The notes under the pieces are model-generated. The model saw only the letters and a list, made by a program, of their open reading frames with translations, had not been told where the DNA came from and made no database searches. From Anaerolineae bacterium (lineage in GTDB: Bacteria; Chloroflexota; Anaerolineae; 4572-78; J111), in contig JAGRCC010000261.1 in NCBI GenBank assembly GCA_020433785.1, forward strand, positions 1 through 8,295: a stretch of 8,295 bases of DNA, given 5' to 3'. Both the position numbers and the translations under genes were made by a program. Positions 1 to 6,530 of the stretch are shown here, piece by piece; position 1 is the first letter of the stretch; every line of letters starts with the position of its first letter.

Positions 1-445
1 CCCAAAAGGCGATGTGATCCGGGGTGTGTCCCGGCGCGGCCACAACTTCCAGAGAGCCGATATGATCGCCGGGAGCCAGGAGGTGGGTGGGTTTGGTCTG
101 GCGCACGACGAAATCGCCGCGCAGTTTGGCCTGAGGTTCGTCAGCGGTCAGGGTCAGGTCGCCGCTTAAAAAGCGGGCCGTTCTGGCGGTAAAAGCAACC
201 TCGGCGGAGGGTAAGGCCTGGCTCAATTGATCGAGTGAACCGACGTGATCGCCGTGCGCATGGGTTAAGACGATGCGGGTAATCGGTAGATTTTCTTGTT
301 TGGCCGCCGCCAAAATTCCGTTGGCGCTGCCGGGCAAACCGGTATCGATCAGGGTTAAGCCGTTTTTCTCGCGCACAAAGTAGCAATTGAACGCTGTTAA
401 GCGCGTCAATTGGATGAGATTCTCGCCGTGATAAGTTGTTTTCAT
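1..445 (-). CDS. MBL-fold metallo-hydrolase, N-terminal part (cut by window edge)
   Basis: The reverse strand is open from an ATG at 445 to the window edge and gives 148 residues. The metallo-beta-lactamase signature THAHGDHVGS lies at residues 61-70, preceded by TLIDTGLPGS at about 31-40, the usual beta-strand and Asp-Thr-Gly turn. A second metal-ligand region, APGHTPDH, is at about 137-144. These are the HxHxDH and downstream His ligands of the zinc (or iron) hydrolase superfamily, so a binuclear metal-dependent hydrolase is likely. The substrate cannot be told from this part; glyoxalase II-like, lactonase-like and other esterase subfamilies share these motifs. No signal peptide is seen, so it is probably cytoplasmic. 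The start is supported by an AGGAG Shine-Dalgarno (about 454-459) nine or ten bases upstream. A palindromic repeat begins only 29 bases upstream of the start codon, so it lies in the leader or promoter. The C-terminal half is outside the window. Confidence 0.9.
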   Translation of the reverse strand, partial: MKTTYHGENLIQLTRLTAFNCYFVREKNGLTLIDTGLPGSANGILAAAKQENLPITRIVLTHAHGDHVGSLDQLSQALPSAEVAFTARTARFLSGDLTLTADEPQAKLRGDFVVRQTKPTHLLAPGDHIGSLEVVAAPGHTPDHIAFW

Positions 446-473
446 CGTAAAAGTCTCCTGTGAAAATAAAGTA

Positions 474-522
474 TCGTAGTAATCGCTTTAGCGATGACAT
501 GGCCCTAAAGGGTCTACTACGA
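474..522. repeat. Palindromic element A: outer stem with two inner hairpins
   Basis: The outer arms TCGTAGTA (474-481) and TACTACGA (515-522) are perfect reverse complements. Between them lie two small hairpins, TCGCT-tt-AGCGA (483-494) and CCCT-aa-AGGG (503-512). The arrangement could fold as a three-way junction in either RNA or single-stranded DNA. It resembles REP-type intergenic palindromes in architecture. It sits just upstream of the metallo-hydrolase gene. Confidence 0.7.
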
Positions 523-592
523 ACTAAAGCACAATTTTCATTGTCGTTGTTGTACCGTAGGTTCTGTCGCACTCCGTTGGAAATAAAAGTTT

Positions 593-645
593 GGAGCATC
601 AAAGCTGGCTTTGATCGGTCTTGACAAAGCCAGCTTTGTCGCTCC
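593..645. repeat. Palindromic element B: outer stem with two inner hairpins
   Basis: Outer arms GGAGC (593-597) and GCTCC (641-645) enclose two near-palindromes, TCAAAGCTGGCTTTGA (599-614) and ACAAAGCCAGCTTTGT (624-639). The two inner units are also reverse complements of each other over about 13 bases (AAAGCTGGCTTTG with CAAAGCCAGCTTT), so the element can fold either as two hairpins or as one long hairpin. Same design as elements A and C with a different core sequence. Confidence 0.7.
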
Positions 646-671
646 CGTAGCCGCAATCGTCCCTGATTTTT

Positions 672-725
672 GTAGGACAAATCGCTGGTTTGTTCGGATT
701 GGGGCAAGTCAGCGACTTGCCCTAC
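672..725. repeat. Palindromic element C: outer stem with two inner hairpins
   Basis: Outer arms GTAGG (672-676) and CCTAC (721-725) enclose ACAAA...TTTGT (677-693) and the perfect hairpin GCAAGTC-agc-GACTTGC (704-720). The second hairpin can extend to GGGCAAGTC/GACTTGCCC in competition with the outer stem. It is the third copy of the same outer-stem-plus-two-hairpins design within about 250 bases. Confidence 0.65.
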
Positions 726-814
726 TTGCTTGGATGTCGTTGTCAAGCTCCTTTATGATACGACCAACAAGAGCAGATGAAAAATTAATCAGTATTGAAA
801 GAAAGGGGGAATCT

Positions 815-1054
815 GTGGGTTCTTGTCCTGTGACCGCGCTTTTTTATAGTGTGACCGTCCTTTTTTACCCTATGTCCGCGCCTTTTTGCCGTATGCACCT
901 TCTTTTTTGCGGTATGTACCTTCTTTTTTGGTCTATGTACCTTCTTTTTTGTGGTGTGTACCTTCTTTTTTTGGGTGTGCACCTCGTTTTTTGCCTCGTG
1001 TACCTCCTTTTCTTAGGAGTGTACCTCCTTTTTTTGAATCGTCCCCAACGTTAA
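815..1054 (+). CDS. Possible small hydrophobic heptad-repeat protein (79 aa), doubtful
   Basis: A GTG at 815 is preceded by GGGGGA (about 805-810), which could serve as a Shine-Dalgarno. The frame stays open through the whole 21-bp minisatellite, so the product is a seven-residue repeat of the type (M/V)YLLF(C/L)G, about nine or ten copies, ending in NRPQR. It would be extremely hydrophobic and rich in Leu, Phe, Cys and Tyr. The opposite strand also stays open for about 65 codons as a Lys/His-rich heptad (VHTxKKK). Because the unit is a multiple of three, any frame without a stop in one unit stays open, so openness is weak evidence. Substitutions between copies show no clear bias to third codon positions. 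I consider non-coding structural DNA more likely. Confidence 0.15.
   Translation: MGSCPVTALFYSVTVLFYPMSAPFCRMHLLFCGMYLLFWSMYLLFCGVYLLFLGVHLVFCLVYLLFLGVYLLFLNRPQR
830..1039. repeat. Ten-copy 21-bp minisatellite with phased T-tracts
   Basis: Units begin at 830, 851, 872, 893, 914, 935, 956, 977, 998 and 1019. The consensus is roughly RTGTACCTTCTTTTTTGNGT, 21 bases per unit with no indels between units. The middle copies (893-976) are the most alike and the outer ones have diverged. Each unit carries a run of about five to seven T. A 21-bp spacing is two turns of B-DNA, so the T-tracts face the same side of the helix, the arrangement known to produce intrinsic curvature. The units are contiguous, without unique spacers, so this is not a CRISPR array. 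Confidence 0.9.
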
Positions 1055-1088
1055 TCTCGCATTCCTGAACTTTTTATGCACAATCATT

Positions 1089-1246
1089 GAATTATCGTAA
1101 CTACTCAGCTAACCTGATCAGACCCTCTTCACCAAACTGAAATTAACCCTGAAGACCACGAAGCGCATGAAGTTTATTACGCTTCATGATCTTCATGCGC
1201 TTCAGGGTTGAATATCTTCTGGCCGGCTGAGTAGTTACGAATTATC
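1089..1246. mobile_element. MITE-like element with 13-bp inverted ends and 8-bp target duplication
   Basis: The element proper is 1097-1238 (142 bp). Its ends, GTAACTACTCAGC (1097-1109) and GCTGAGTAGTTAC (1226-1238), are perfect inverted repeats, and both are flanked directly by GAATTATC (1089-1096 and 1239-1246). It is far too short for a transposase, so it is non-autonomous. Inside are further inverted repeats: AACCCTGAAG (1145-1154) with CTTCAGGGTT (1200-1209) and GCGCATGAAG (1163-1172) with CTTCATGCGC (1191-1200). Ends beginning GTAA with an 8-bp duplication are the pattern described for the IS66 family, so mobilisation by an IS66-type transposase is a reasonable inference. The intact duplication suggests a fairly recent insertion. 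Confidence 0.8.
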
Positions 1247-1269
1247 GGCCAACAAAGGCCCAATTAGGG

Positions 1270-1311
1270 TTGAATGAAAACAATAAGCTCAAGGCCGTGG
1301 ACCCTGAGCTT
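1270..1311 (-). terminator. Candidate intrinsic terminator for the 1422-3986 gene
   Basis: AAGCTCA (1285-1291) pairs with TGAGCTT (1305-1311); after one mismatch, two further G-C pairs extend the stem. Read on the minus strand, the hairpin is followed by a T-rich run (ATTGTTTTC, about 1275-1284). It lies about 110 bases downstream of the stop codon at 1422. The T run is broken by one G, so strength is uncertain. Confidence 0.45.
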
Positions 1312-1351
1312 AAGTTGTTCTACAATAGTGAGGATATTTGGTTGGCTTGGT

Positions 1352-1393
1352 GATTAGGCGATTAAGAGATGACTCCAACTCAATTTCCTAATC
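1352..1393. repeat. GATTAGG/CCTAATC inverted repeat downstream of the propeller gene
   Basis: GATTAGG (1352-1358) and CCTAATC (1387-1393) are inverted copies around a region with GATTAAG and GACTCC-type short words. The pattern recalls the degenerate heptamer hairpins near 4050 and 6560, though the words differ. It lies 29 bases past the stop codon at 1422 and could protect the 3' end of that transcript. Confidence 0.4.
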
Positions 1394-1421
1394 TCCCCAC
1401 AGGTTTTTTAACTACCGTCCG

Positions 1422-3986
1422 TTACTCGGTCGGCAGTTTGACCAGGTAGAGATTATTGCTATCCAGCACGAACATCTTGCCGCCGATCTCATCGACGTAG
1501 ATGTTTTGCAGATTAGCAAATGACACGGCCTCGCCGGCGCTGGGTTTGAACTGGCGGACAAAGCTGCCGTCTTTGTTCAATTGAACCACGCGATGGTTGC
1601 CGGCGTCGGCGATGTAGATGTGCTGCACATCCTCATCCGGCTTGGTGAAGATGGCCACCGGATTATTGAACGGTACATCCAGGCCGGTTACGTTGAACTC
1701 GGCAGGTTGGCCGCCCTGAAACTTGGCGATACGACCGTCCTGATAGAGAACATAGACCGCGCCATCGATAGCCAGATCGACCGCGTTGCTTAGATCGACA
1801 GGTACGTTAGCCACGAAGTAGCTTTGCGGTGGGGCGTTATAGCCGTCAACCGTCGGCAGATAACGCAGCAGCACGTTGGCCTGCGGGTCCAGGACATAGA
1901 AATTGCCAAAATAACTATCTACCGCCGCCGGCAATTTCAAGGTATCGGACGAGGCCAGCAGTGACGTTGCCAGACCCCAATTGGTGCTGTATTCCAGCAG
2001 CCCGGTACTGTTCAACACCACTAAATCGCTCGTTTGGCGATTGCCGCCGGTGGGCATCCAGGTCATGTCGAGCAGTTCACCGACCTGAATGTTGTCCACC
2101 TGCTGACCTTTGGCCGCGATTAACACCGTCTCGCCATCGGGCAGCAGCGACACGCCTTCGTTGTCGAGGCTGTGGTGGTAAATGCGGTCGTTGCCTTTAT
2201 CCAAAATGTAGATTTCCACGCCCTCAACCACAATGCCGCTGGTTTGGGTGCCCTCGTCGGTGTATTGGCGCAGCTGCTGCACGGCATCGAGCCGCTGCAC
2301 GTGGCCGACCCGGTCGGTTTCGGCGGCGATCTGCTGGCGCATCGCCGTAATTTCGGGATGCTCTTCGTCCGGCTTGATTTGTTCGGCTTGGGTGAGCGCG
2401 GTTTCGGCCTCGGCCATCAAGCCCAGCGCGCCCGCCGAGTCAACCTCGCGGGCCTGTTCGATTTTGCTCTGGGCAGTGGCGAGGGATTCGGTGTATTCGG
2501 CGTCACGCAGCCGTCCTTTTTGAATATAGCTAATACCGACGATGATCGCCACCAAAATGGGGATAGCAATGGCGATATTTCGCAGCAGTTTCCACGGGAC
2601 GGTCGATGATGTTTCCGTTTGGGCCTGCATGCCGGCCTGACGCGGCTTTTGCTGGCTAGAGGCCGGCAGCACCAGCCGAAATAAGCTTTTGAAGGCGTTG
2701 CTGATTAAAAGTACCAGCATTAACAACCCTGACCCTAACCCAAAGATAATCGTTTGCAGCATCGACCGGTCAGCGGTAGTTTCTTCGTCCGCATCGGCAT
2801 AGTCTCGTTCAAGGAGCGTACTTTGCGGCGCGGCCGGGTTGGGAATGTAAGTGCCCGGACCATGCCCTGTCTCTGACCGACTGGTCTTGTGATGCGGGGC
2901 CGACCACTTTTCACCCTGATAAGGCCGGGCCATCGGCTTTTTGGTGGGAATGATGACCGATTCTTCTTCAAATTCCTCTAACTTCCCTTCAAATTCCTCG
3001 CGCAACGGCGGGTTCTCGATTTCGGCGACGGATGGTTCCGGCAACTCATCCGGTTCGGGACGAGTTTTGAAGCGATCCAACCAGTGCATCGATTTTTGGA
3101 AGATTGAGGTATTGGCAAAAACAGTGGTCCGCTCGCCAACCGCCTGAACCGGTTCGCCGGCGGCTTCAACCGGCTCGGGGCTGGGTTCAACGGGGACATC
3201 GTGACTGCGGCGATTGAATATGTCGCTTAACTTGGACGGCGTGGCCAATTTGAACGGTCCATTTGAGGCGGCCGCCATTTCGACGACCTCCAGGATGAGC
3301 GCTGAGCAGTTTTTGGCCTTAGCCACCTCACCCAGGTTTTTGACCGCCGCTTTGACATCGCCGGAGTCAACCGCGTGGACCAGATCGCTTAGCGGCAGTT
3401 GGCCGGCCAGGCGGCTGTCGGCCAGGACCAGCATATCCTCCGCTCCAACGCGCACGTGCTGGAGCGTCGGCTCAACAATTTTGCGCAGCCCCAAGGCCGA
3501 CGCATCTTCGTCCTGACCCGGCCCCATCGCCTCATCCAACCAGACCGAGCGCGCCGGGTAGCGCCGGACGTGATCGCCCAGCACCGCAAAAAAAGCGGTC
3601 GGGCCAATCTGGCCGACAAAAGCATCCTCCTCACACGAGACCACAATGACCGCGCCGCCGACCACGCGTTCTTCGACGTCAACCTTGAGGTTGCGGTGGT
3701 AAAGGAGATCGTTGCCGGCCTGGATAGCCCGTCGCAAACTGGCCGTGACGGAGCCGCGAGCCAGATAGTAGCTGTCGCGAATGGCCTGGGCCAGCTTCTG
3801 CTCCATCGAGTCGCGATTTTCGACGTTGCCCTGAATCTCGGTCACGATGAACAGATCACCTTTGCCGGCTCCCGGTGCGTCGGCCGCTTTCGGTTCGCGC
3901 ACAGCGACCTGGTTGGGCGCTTCTTGTCGCCAAACCCCTTCGCGAATACTCAATTGACCTATTACGGTAGTAATTTCAACGGTCAT
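1422..3986 (-). CDS. Membrane protein: degenerate PP2C-like domain, two TM segments, coiled coil and NHL-type beta-propeller (854 aa)
   Basis: Residues about 1-240 follow the strand pattern of PP2C phosphatases: GPTAFFAVLGDHVRRYP (128-144) matches the GDSRxY strand, DMLVLADSRLAG (184-195) the lLasDGl strand, and NCSALILEV (226-234) the final DNxTvivv strand. The usual DGHGG and DN aspartates are not visible, so catalysis is doubtful. Residues 260-400 form a Pro/Glu-rich acidic linker. Hydrophobic segments lie at about 410-432 and 468-488, followed by an Ala/Glu/Gln-rich likely coiled coil (493-575). The C-terminus (580-854) has repeated propeller strands, including IYILDKGNDRIYHHSLD (592-608), FYVLDPQANVLLRYLP (696-711), the clear NHL-like IYIADAGNHRVVQLNKDG (790-807) and MFVLDSNNLYLVKLP (838-852). 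The two domains are on opposite sides of the membrane only if one segment is not spanning; with two spans both would face the same side. GGGGAGG (3995-4001) precedes the ATG by eight bases. It probably acts as a sensor or scaffold; its partner is unknown. Confidence 0.85.
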   Translation of the reverse strand: MTVEITTVIGQLSIREGVWRQEAPNQVAVREPKAADAPGAGKGDLFIVTEIQGNVENRDSMEQKLAQAIRDSYYLARGSVTASLRRAIQAGNDLLYHRNLKVDVEERVVGGAVIVVSCEEDAFVGQIGPTAFFAVLGDHVRRYPARSVWLDEAMGPGQDEDASALGLRKIVEPTLQHVRVGAEDMLVLADSRLAGQLPLSDLVHAVDSGDVKAAVKNLGEVAKAKNCSALILEVVEMAAASNGPFKLATPSKLSDIFNRRSHDVPVEPSPEPVEAAGEPVQAVGERTTVFANTSIFQKSMHWLDRFKTRPEPDELPEPSVAEIENPPLREEFEGKLEEFEEESVIIPTKKPMARPYQGEKWSAPHHKTSRSETGHGPGTYIPNPAAPQSTLLERDYADADEETTADRSMLQTIIFGLGSGLLMLVLLISNAFKSLFRLVLPASSQQKPRQAGMQAQTETSSTVPWKLLRNIAIAIPILVAIIVGISYIQKGRLRDAEYTESLATAQSKIEQAREVDSAGALGLMAEAETALTQAEQIKPDEEHPEITAMRQQIAAETDRVGHVQRLDAVQQLRQYTDEGTQTSGIVVEGVEIYILDKGNDRIYHHSLDNEGVSLLPDGETVLIAAKGQQVDNIQVGELLDMTWMPTGGNRQTSDLVVLNSTGLLEYSTNWGLATSLLASSDTLKLPAAVDSYFGNFYVLDPQANVLLRYLPTVDGYNAPPQSYFVANVPVDLSNAVDLAIDGAVYVLYQDGRIAKFQGGQPAEFNVTGLDVPFNNPVAIFTKPDEDVQHIYIADAGNHRVVQLNKDGSFVRQFKPSAGEAVSFANLQNIYVDEIGGKMFVLDSNNLYLVKLPTE

Positions 3987-4143
3987 ACGGTTAGCCTCCC
4001 CGTCCGTGATAGCAAGGAGTAGGGAGTAAGGAGTAAGAAGGACTGTACTAGCCTATTCCTTACTCCCTACTTCCTACTTCCTACTCCTTAATTGCCACGG
4101 ACATTTTTCCTGCTCAAACTCTCTTATAAATGGATACTACGTA
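3987..4143. other. Spacer between guaA and the PP2C-like/propeller gene
   Basis: The spacer of 157 bases holds the heptamer inverted repeat (4014-4089) and the Shine-Dalgarno of the downstream gene. I see no good -35/-10 pair for the minus strand, so the 854-aa gene may depend on read-through from guaA or on a promoter too weak to recognise by eye. Confidence 0.5.
4014..4089. repeat. Degenerate heptamer array in inverted orientation (hairpin)
   Basis: The left arm (4014-4040) is AAGGAGT, AGGGAGT, AAGGAGT, AAGAAG. The right arm (4054-4089) is the complement type, ATTCCTT, ACTCCCT, ACTTCCT, ACTTCCT, ACTCCTT. The arms can pair over about 20 bases with few mismatches and a loop of about 15. It follows the stop codon of guaA on the minus strand, but no T-tract follows the stem, so it is not a standard intrinsic terminator. 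Similar short tandem heptamers are known in filamentous cyanobacteria as STRR sequences. Confidence 0.75.
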
Positions 4144-5724
4144 CTACTCCCACTCAATAGTGGCCGGCGGTTTGCTGCTGATATCATAGACCACGCGGTT
4201 GACGCCCTGAACCTCGTTGACGATACGGCTGCTAACACGAGCTAGTAGGTCGCCGGGAAGTCGGGCCCAATCGGCAGTCATGAAATCATCGGTGGTGACG
4301 GCCCGGATGGCGACGACGTTGCCATAGGTGCGGTAGTCGCCCATCACGCCGACCGATTGCACCGGCAGCAGCACGGCAAAGGCTTGCGATGTTTGATCGT
4401 ACCAGCCCGAACGCCATAACTCCTCAATGAAAATGGCATCGGCGGCGCGCAGCGTTTCCAGCCGATCCCAGGTGATATCGCCCAGAATGCGCACGGCCAA
4501 GCCGGGGCCGGGGAAGGGATGCCGCCAGACAATATCGCGGGGCAGCCCTAACGCTTCGCCCACAGCCCGAACTTCATCCTTAAACAAAAACCGGAGCGGC
4601 TCGACCAACTGGAACTGCATATCTTCCGGCAGCCCGCCCACGTTGTGATGGGTTTTAATTTTGGCGGCCACAGCTTGCTGATCGCGGCTGGCGCTTTCGA
4701 TGACATCCGGGTAGAGCGTACCCTGGGCCAGAAAATCGACCTGGCCCAGTTTGCGGGCTTCGGCTTCGAAGATGCGCACGAACTTCTCGCCGATAATTTT
4801 GCGCTTGGCTTCGGGATCGGTTACGCCAGCCAGGCTGCTCAAAAAATCTTCGGTGGCGTCGATCGCGATCAGCCGGGCGTGCATCTCTTGTTCAAAGGTT
4901 TGGACCACCTGCTCCGGTTCGTTTTGGCGCATCATACCGGTATTGACGAATATACAGGTCAACTGGTCGCCGATGGCCTGGTGCAGCAGCGCCGCCACTA
5001 CCGACGAGTCGACGCCGCCCGACAGCCCGCAGACGACTTGCCCATCGCCGACCTGCGCCCGGATTTGGTCGATGCTGTCATGGATGAAGTTGCCGGCCGT
5101 CCAGCCGCCGCCACAGCCGCAGACCTCGTACAAAAAAGATCGCAAAATAAATTTCCCGGCGGGCGTGTGGGTAACTTCCGGGTGAAATTGCAGGCCGTAC
5201 AGCCCTCGCGCCGGGTCGCCGATGGCAGCGTAGGGCGAATTCTGGGTCTGGGCCAGCGATTGAAAGCCGTCCGGCAGTTTGGTGACGCGGTCGCCGTGGC
5301 TCATCCAAACCGGCATCCGAGTTTCGACCACCTCACTGAAAAGGGGGATCGACCCGGTGTCAAGCAGCTCGATTTCGGCTAGCCCGTACTCGCGCTCGCT
5401 GCCGGGATCGACCTGGCCGCCGAGTTGGTGAGTGAGTAGCTGCATCCCATAGCAAATGCCCAACACGGGCTGGCCGGCCTCCAGCACAAAATCGGGCAAA
5501 TGGGGCGCACCTTGCGCGTAGACACTGGCCGGTCCGCCGGACAGGATGTAGCCCTTGGGTTTAAGGCGCTCGATGTCGGCTTGAGAGGCGGTGTAGGGAA
5601 TGAGTTCGCAGTAGACGTTCAATTCACGCACTCGGCGAGCAATCAACTGGCTGTACTGCGAACCAAAATCCAAAATGACCACGGCCTCTTGGGCCGGCGT
5701 GTTTTCAAGCGAGGCGACGGTCAT
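4144..5724 (-). CDS. guaA: GMP synthase (glutamine-hydrolysing)
   Basis: GuaA converts XMP, ATP and glutamine to GMP in the cytoplasm, the last step of guanine nucleotide synthesis. The 526 residues match the usual bacterial length of about 525. The N-terminal class I amidotransferase domain has the nucleophile C91 in GICYGMQL and the His/Glu of the triad in [10 protein letters not shown] (H181, E183). The ATP-pyrophosphatase domain follows with the P-loop SGGVDSS (235-241), [12 protein letters not shown] (333-344), and [15 protein letters not shown] (355-369). The dimerisation domain has [16 protein letters not shown] (400-415) and the conserved C-terminus KPPATIEWE. All catalytic motifs are intact. 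A run CGCGGG after the amidotransferase domain (202-207) is unusual. The start overlaps the xpt stop by one base (TAATG), with AAGGAG (5735-5740) inside xpt serving as Shine-Dalgarno, so translation is probably coupled. Confidence 0.98.
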   Translation of the reverse strand: MTVASLENTPAQEAVVILDFGSQYSQLIARRVRELNVYCELIPYTASQADIERLKPKGYILSGGPASVYAQGAPHLPDFVLEAGQPVLGICYGMQLLTHQLGGQVDPGSEREYGLAEIELLDTGSIPLFSEVVETRMPVWMSHGDRVTKLPDGFQSLAQTQNSPYAAIGDPARGLYGLQFHPEVTHTPAGKFILRSFLYEVCGCGGGWTAGNFIHDSIDQIRAQVGDGQVVCGLSGGVDSSVVAALLHQAIGDQLTCIFVNTGMMRQNEPEQVVQTFEQEMHARLIAIDATEDFLSSLAGVTDPEAKRKIIGEKFVRIFEAEARKLGQVDFLAQGTLYPDVIESASRDQQAVAAKIKTHHNVGGLPEDMQFQLVEPLRFLFKDEVRAVGEALGLPRDIVWRHPFPGPGLAVRILGDITWDRLETLRAADAIFIEELWRSGWYDQTSQAFAVLLPVQSVGVMGDYRTYGNVVAIRAVTTDDFMTADWARLPGDLLARVSSRIVNEVQGVNRVVYDISSKPPATIEWE

Positions 5725-6308
5725 TAGGGCGACACTCCTTCGGCAAAAATAATCTCTTTATCGGTCATCTGCTTGATGACAGCCAACGAGCGGACCTGCA
5801 AGTCCATCGCTTCCAATTGAGCGCGGCCACCTTCAAAAGATTTTTCGATGACGGCGCCTACACCCACAACCTTGGCCCCGGCTTGGCGGGCCAACCGGAC
5901 CAAAGCCATAATCGTGTGGCCGGTGGCTAGGAAATCATCGATGATGAGCACACTGTCATTCGGGCCAATAAATTCGGGCGAGACCATCAGATGGACCTCT
6001 TTCCCTTTGGTGTGTGATGGGGCGGTGGCGACATACATATTTTCGGGCATGGTGATCGGCTTGGTTTTGCGGGCATAGACCACCGGTACACCCAAGGCCA
6101 GAGCGGCGGTCAGAGCCGGGGCGATGCCAGAGATTTCCGCGGTCAGCACCTTAGTAATGCCCATCGCGCCGAAATGAGCGGCCAACGCCCCGCCCACAGC
6201 TAGCATCAGCGCCGGATCGACCTGATGGTTGAGAAAACTGTCGACTTTGAGGATACCGTTCCCCAAATTTTTACCTTCTTTTTGGATTCGTTCTTTGAGT
6301 GCTTTCAT
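5724..6308 (-). CDS. xpt: Xanthine phosphoribosyltransferase
   Basis: Xpt salvages xanthine with PRPP to give XMP, the substrate of the next gene product, GuaA. The 194 residues equal the length of the Bacillus subtilis enzyme and share its landmarks: an N-terminal [27 protein letters not shown] (21-35), the SGIAPA loop (60-65), GVPVVYARK (73-81), and the type I PRPP-binding motif [11 protein letters not shown] (120-130), followed by [12 protein letters not shown] (151-162). No signal peptide or extra domain is present. The start at 6308 matches the family N-terminus. There is no clear Shine-Dalgarno; the leader is AT-rich (AAACAACT before the ATG), so initiation may rely on an unstructured leader. 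It is the first gene of an xpt-guaA unit with promoter candidates immediately upstream. Confidence 0.96.
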   Translation of the reverse strand: MKALKERIQKEGKNLGNGILKVDSFLNHQVDPALMLAVGGALAAHFGAMGITKVLTAEISGIAPALTAALALGVPVVYARKTKPITMPENMYVATAPSHTKGKEVHLMVSPEFIGPNDSVLIIDDFLATGHTIMALVRLARQAGAKVVGVGAVIEKSFEGGRAQLEAMDLQVRSLAVIKQMTDKEIIFAEGVSP

Positions 6309-6332
6309 AGTTGTTTATATTATGACAAGTTT

Positions 6333-6361
6333 ATTGTATCACAAGGTTAAATTGAAATCAA
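6333..6361 (-). promoter_or_regulatory. Proximal sigma-70-type promoter of xpt-guaA
   Basis: On the minus strand a -35 TTGATT (6356-6361) and a -10 TACAAT (6333-6338) are separated by exactly 17 bases. Transcription would begin near 6326, giving a leader of only about 18 bases before the xpt start at 6308. The short leader leaves no room for a purine riboswitch. Confidence 0.6.
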
Positions 6362-6411
6362 ATATTATGGCAAGCTATCGCCAAATTAGCAGATATAGTA
6401 CTTCCTTCCTT

Positions 6412-6420
6412 ATTATACCA
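6412..6420 (-). promoter_or_regulatory. Distal extended -10 promoter candidate of xpt-guaA
   Basis: On the minus strand TGG-TATAAT forms an extended -10 element (TGnTATAAT) with TATAAT at 6412-6417. No good -35 is seen, which is tolerated by extended -10 promoters. It would give a leader of roughly 100 bases for xpt. The surroundings are strongly AT-rich, so chance matches are possible. Confidence 0.4.
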
Positions 6421-6476
6421 CAATATATAGTATGCGATAGATTCGAGAGTCATAATTTTAAGGTTGGGTAATATAA

Positions 6477-6510
6477 GCGGTCAGCTATCAACATTCGGCG
6501 GTCAGCGATC
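6477..6510. repeat. Two 13-bp direct repeats, GCGGTCAGCKATC
   Basis: GCGGTCAGCTATC (6477-6489) recurs as GCGGTCAGCGATC (6498-6510), one mismatch, with starts 21 bases apart (two helical turns). The arrangement could bind a protein on one helix face, or be a short remnant of a tandem intergenic repeat. Confidence 0.6.
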
Positions 6511-6530
6511 TCACCGGCTTCTAACCACGC

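Larger units (their letters stand above)
446..1421. other. Repeat-rich intergenic island without a convincing long gene
   Basis: This stretch of nearly 1 kb separates two minus-strand genes. Long open frames here (for example 611-1054 plus) are low-complexity or run through palindromes and do not resemble known proteins. What it holds is structural: three tandem two-hairpin palindromes, a 21-bp minisatellite, a MITE-like element with target duplication, and a hairpin that could terminate the gene at 1422-3986. It looks like a landing zone for small repeats. Confidence 0.75.

Noticed and set aside
474..522. tRNA-like cloverleaf
   Set aside because: It has no anticodon arm, T-loop consensus or acceptor end; it is only 49 bases long and fits a palindromic repeat better.
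141..746. Minus-strand open frame of 201 codons at the left end
   Set aside because: It overlaps the metallo-hydrolase gene in another frame and runs through the palindromic elements; its sequence is Arg-rich and without family character.
830..1039. CRISPR array
   Set aside because: Units are contiguous 21-mers without unique spacers of similar length, and no cas genes are nearby.
3399..4022. Plus-strand open frame (207 codons) opposite the N-terminus of the PP2C-like/propeller gene
   Set aside because: It is an antisense shadow; the minus strand has a Shine-Dalgarno and a coherent domain order.
4014..4089. Intrinsic terminator of guaA
   Set aside because: The hairpin is strong enough but no T-tract follows on the minus strand, and the same structure recurs at 6531-6596 between divergent genes.
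4645..5382. Long plus-strand open frame (245 codons) opposite guaA
   Set aside because: It lies wholly antisense to an intact, motif-complete guaA and shows no recognisable protein features; it reflects the codon bias of the real gene.
6309..6470. Purine riboswitch before xpt
   Set aside because: No three-way junction core or conserved loop sequences are visible, and the best promoter leaves too short a leader.
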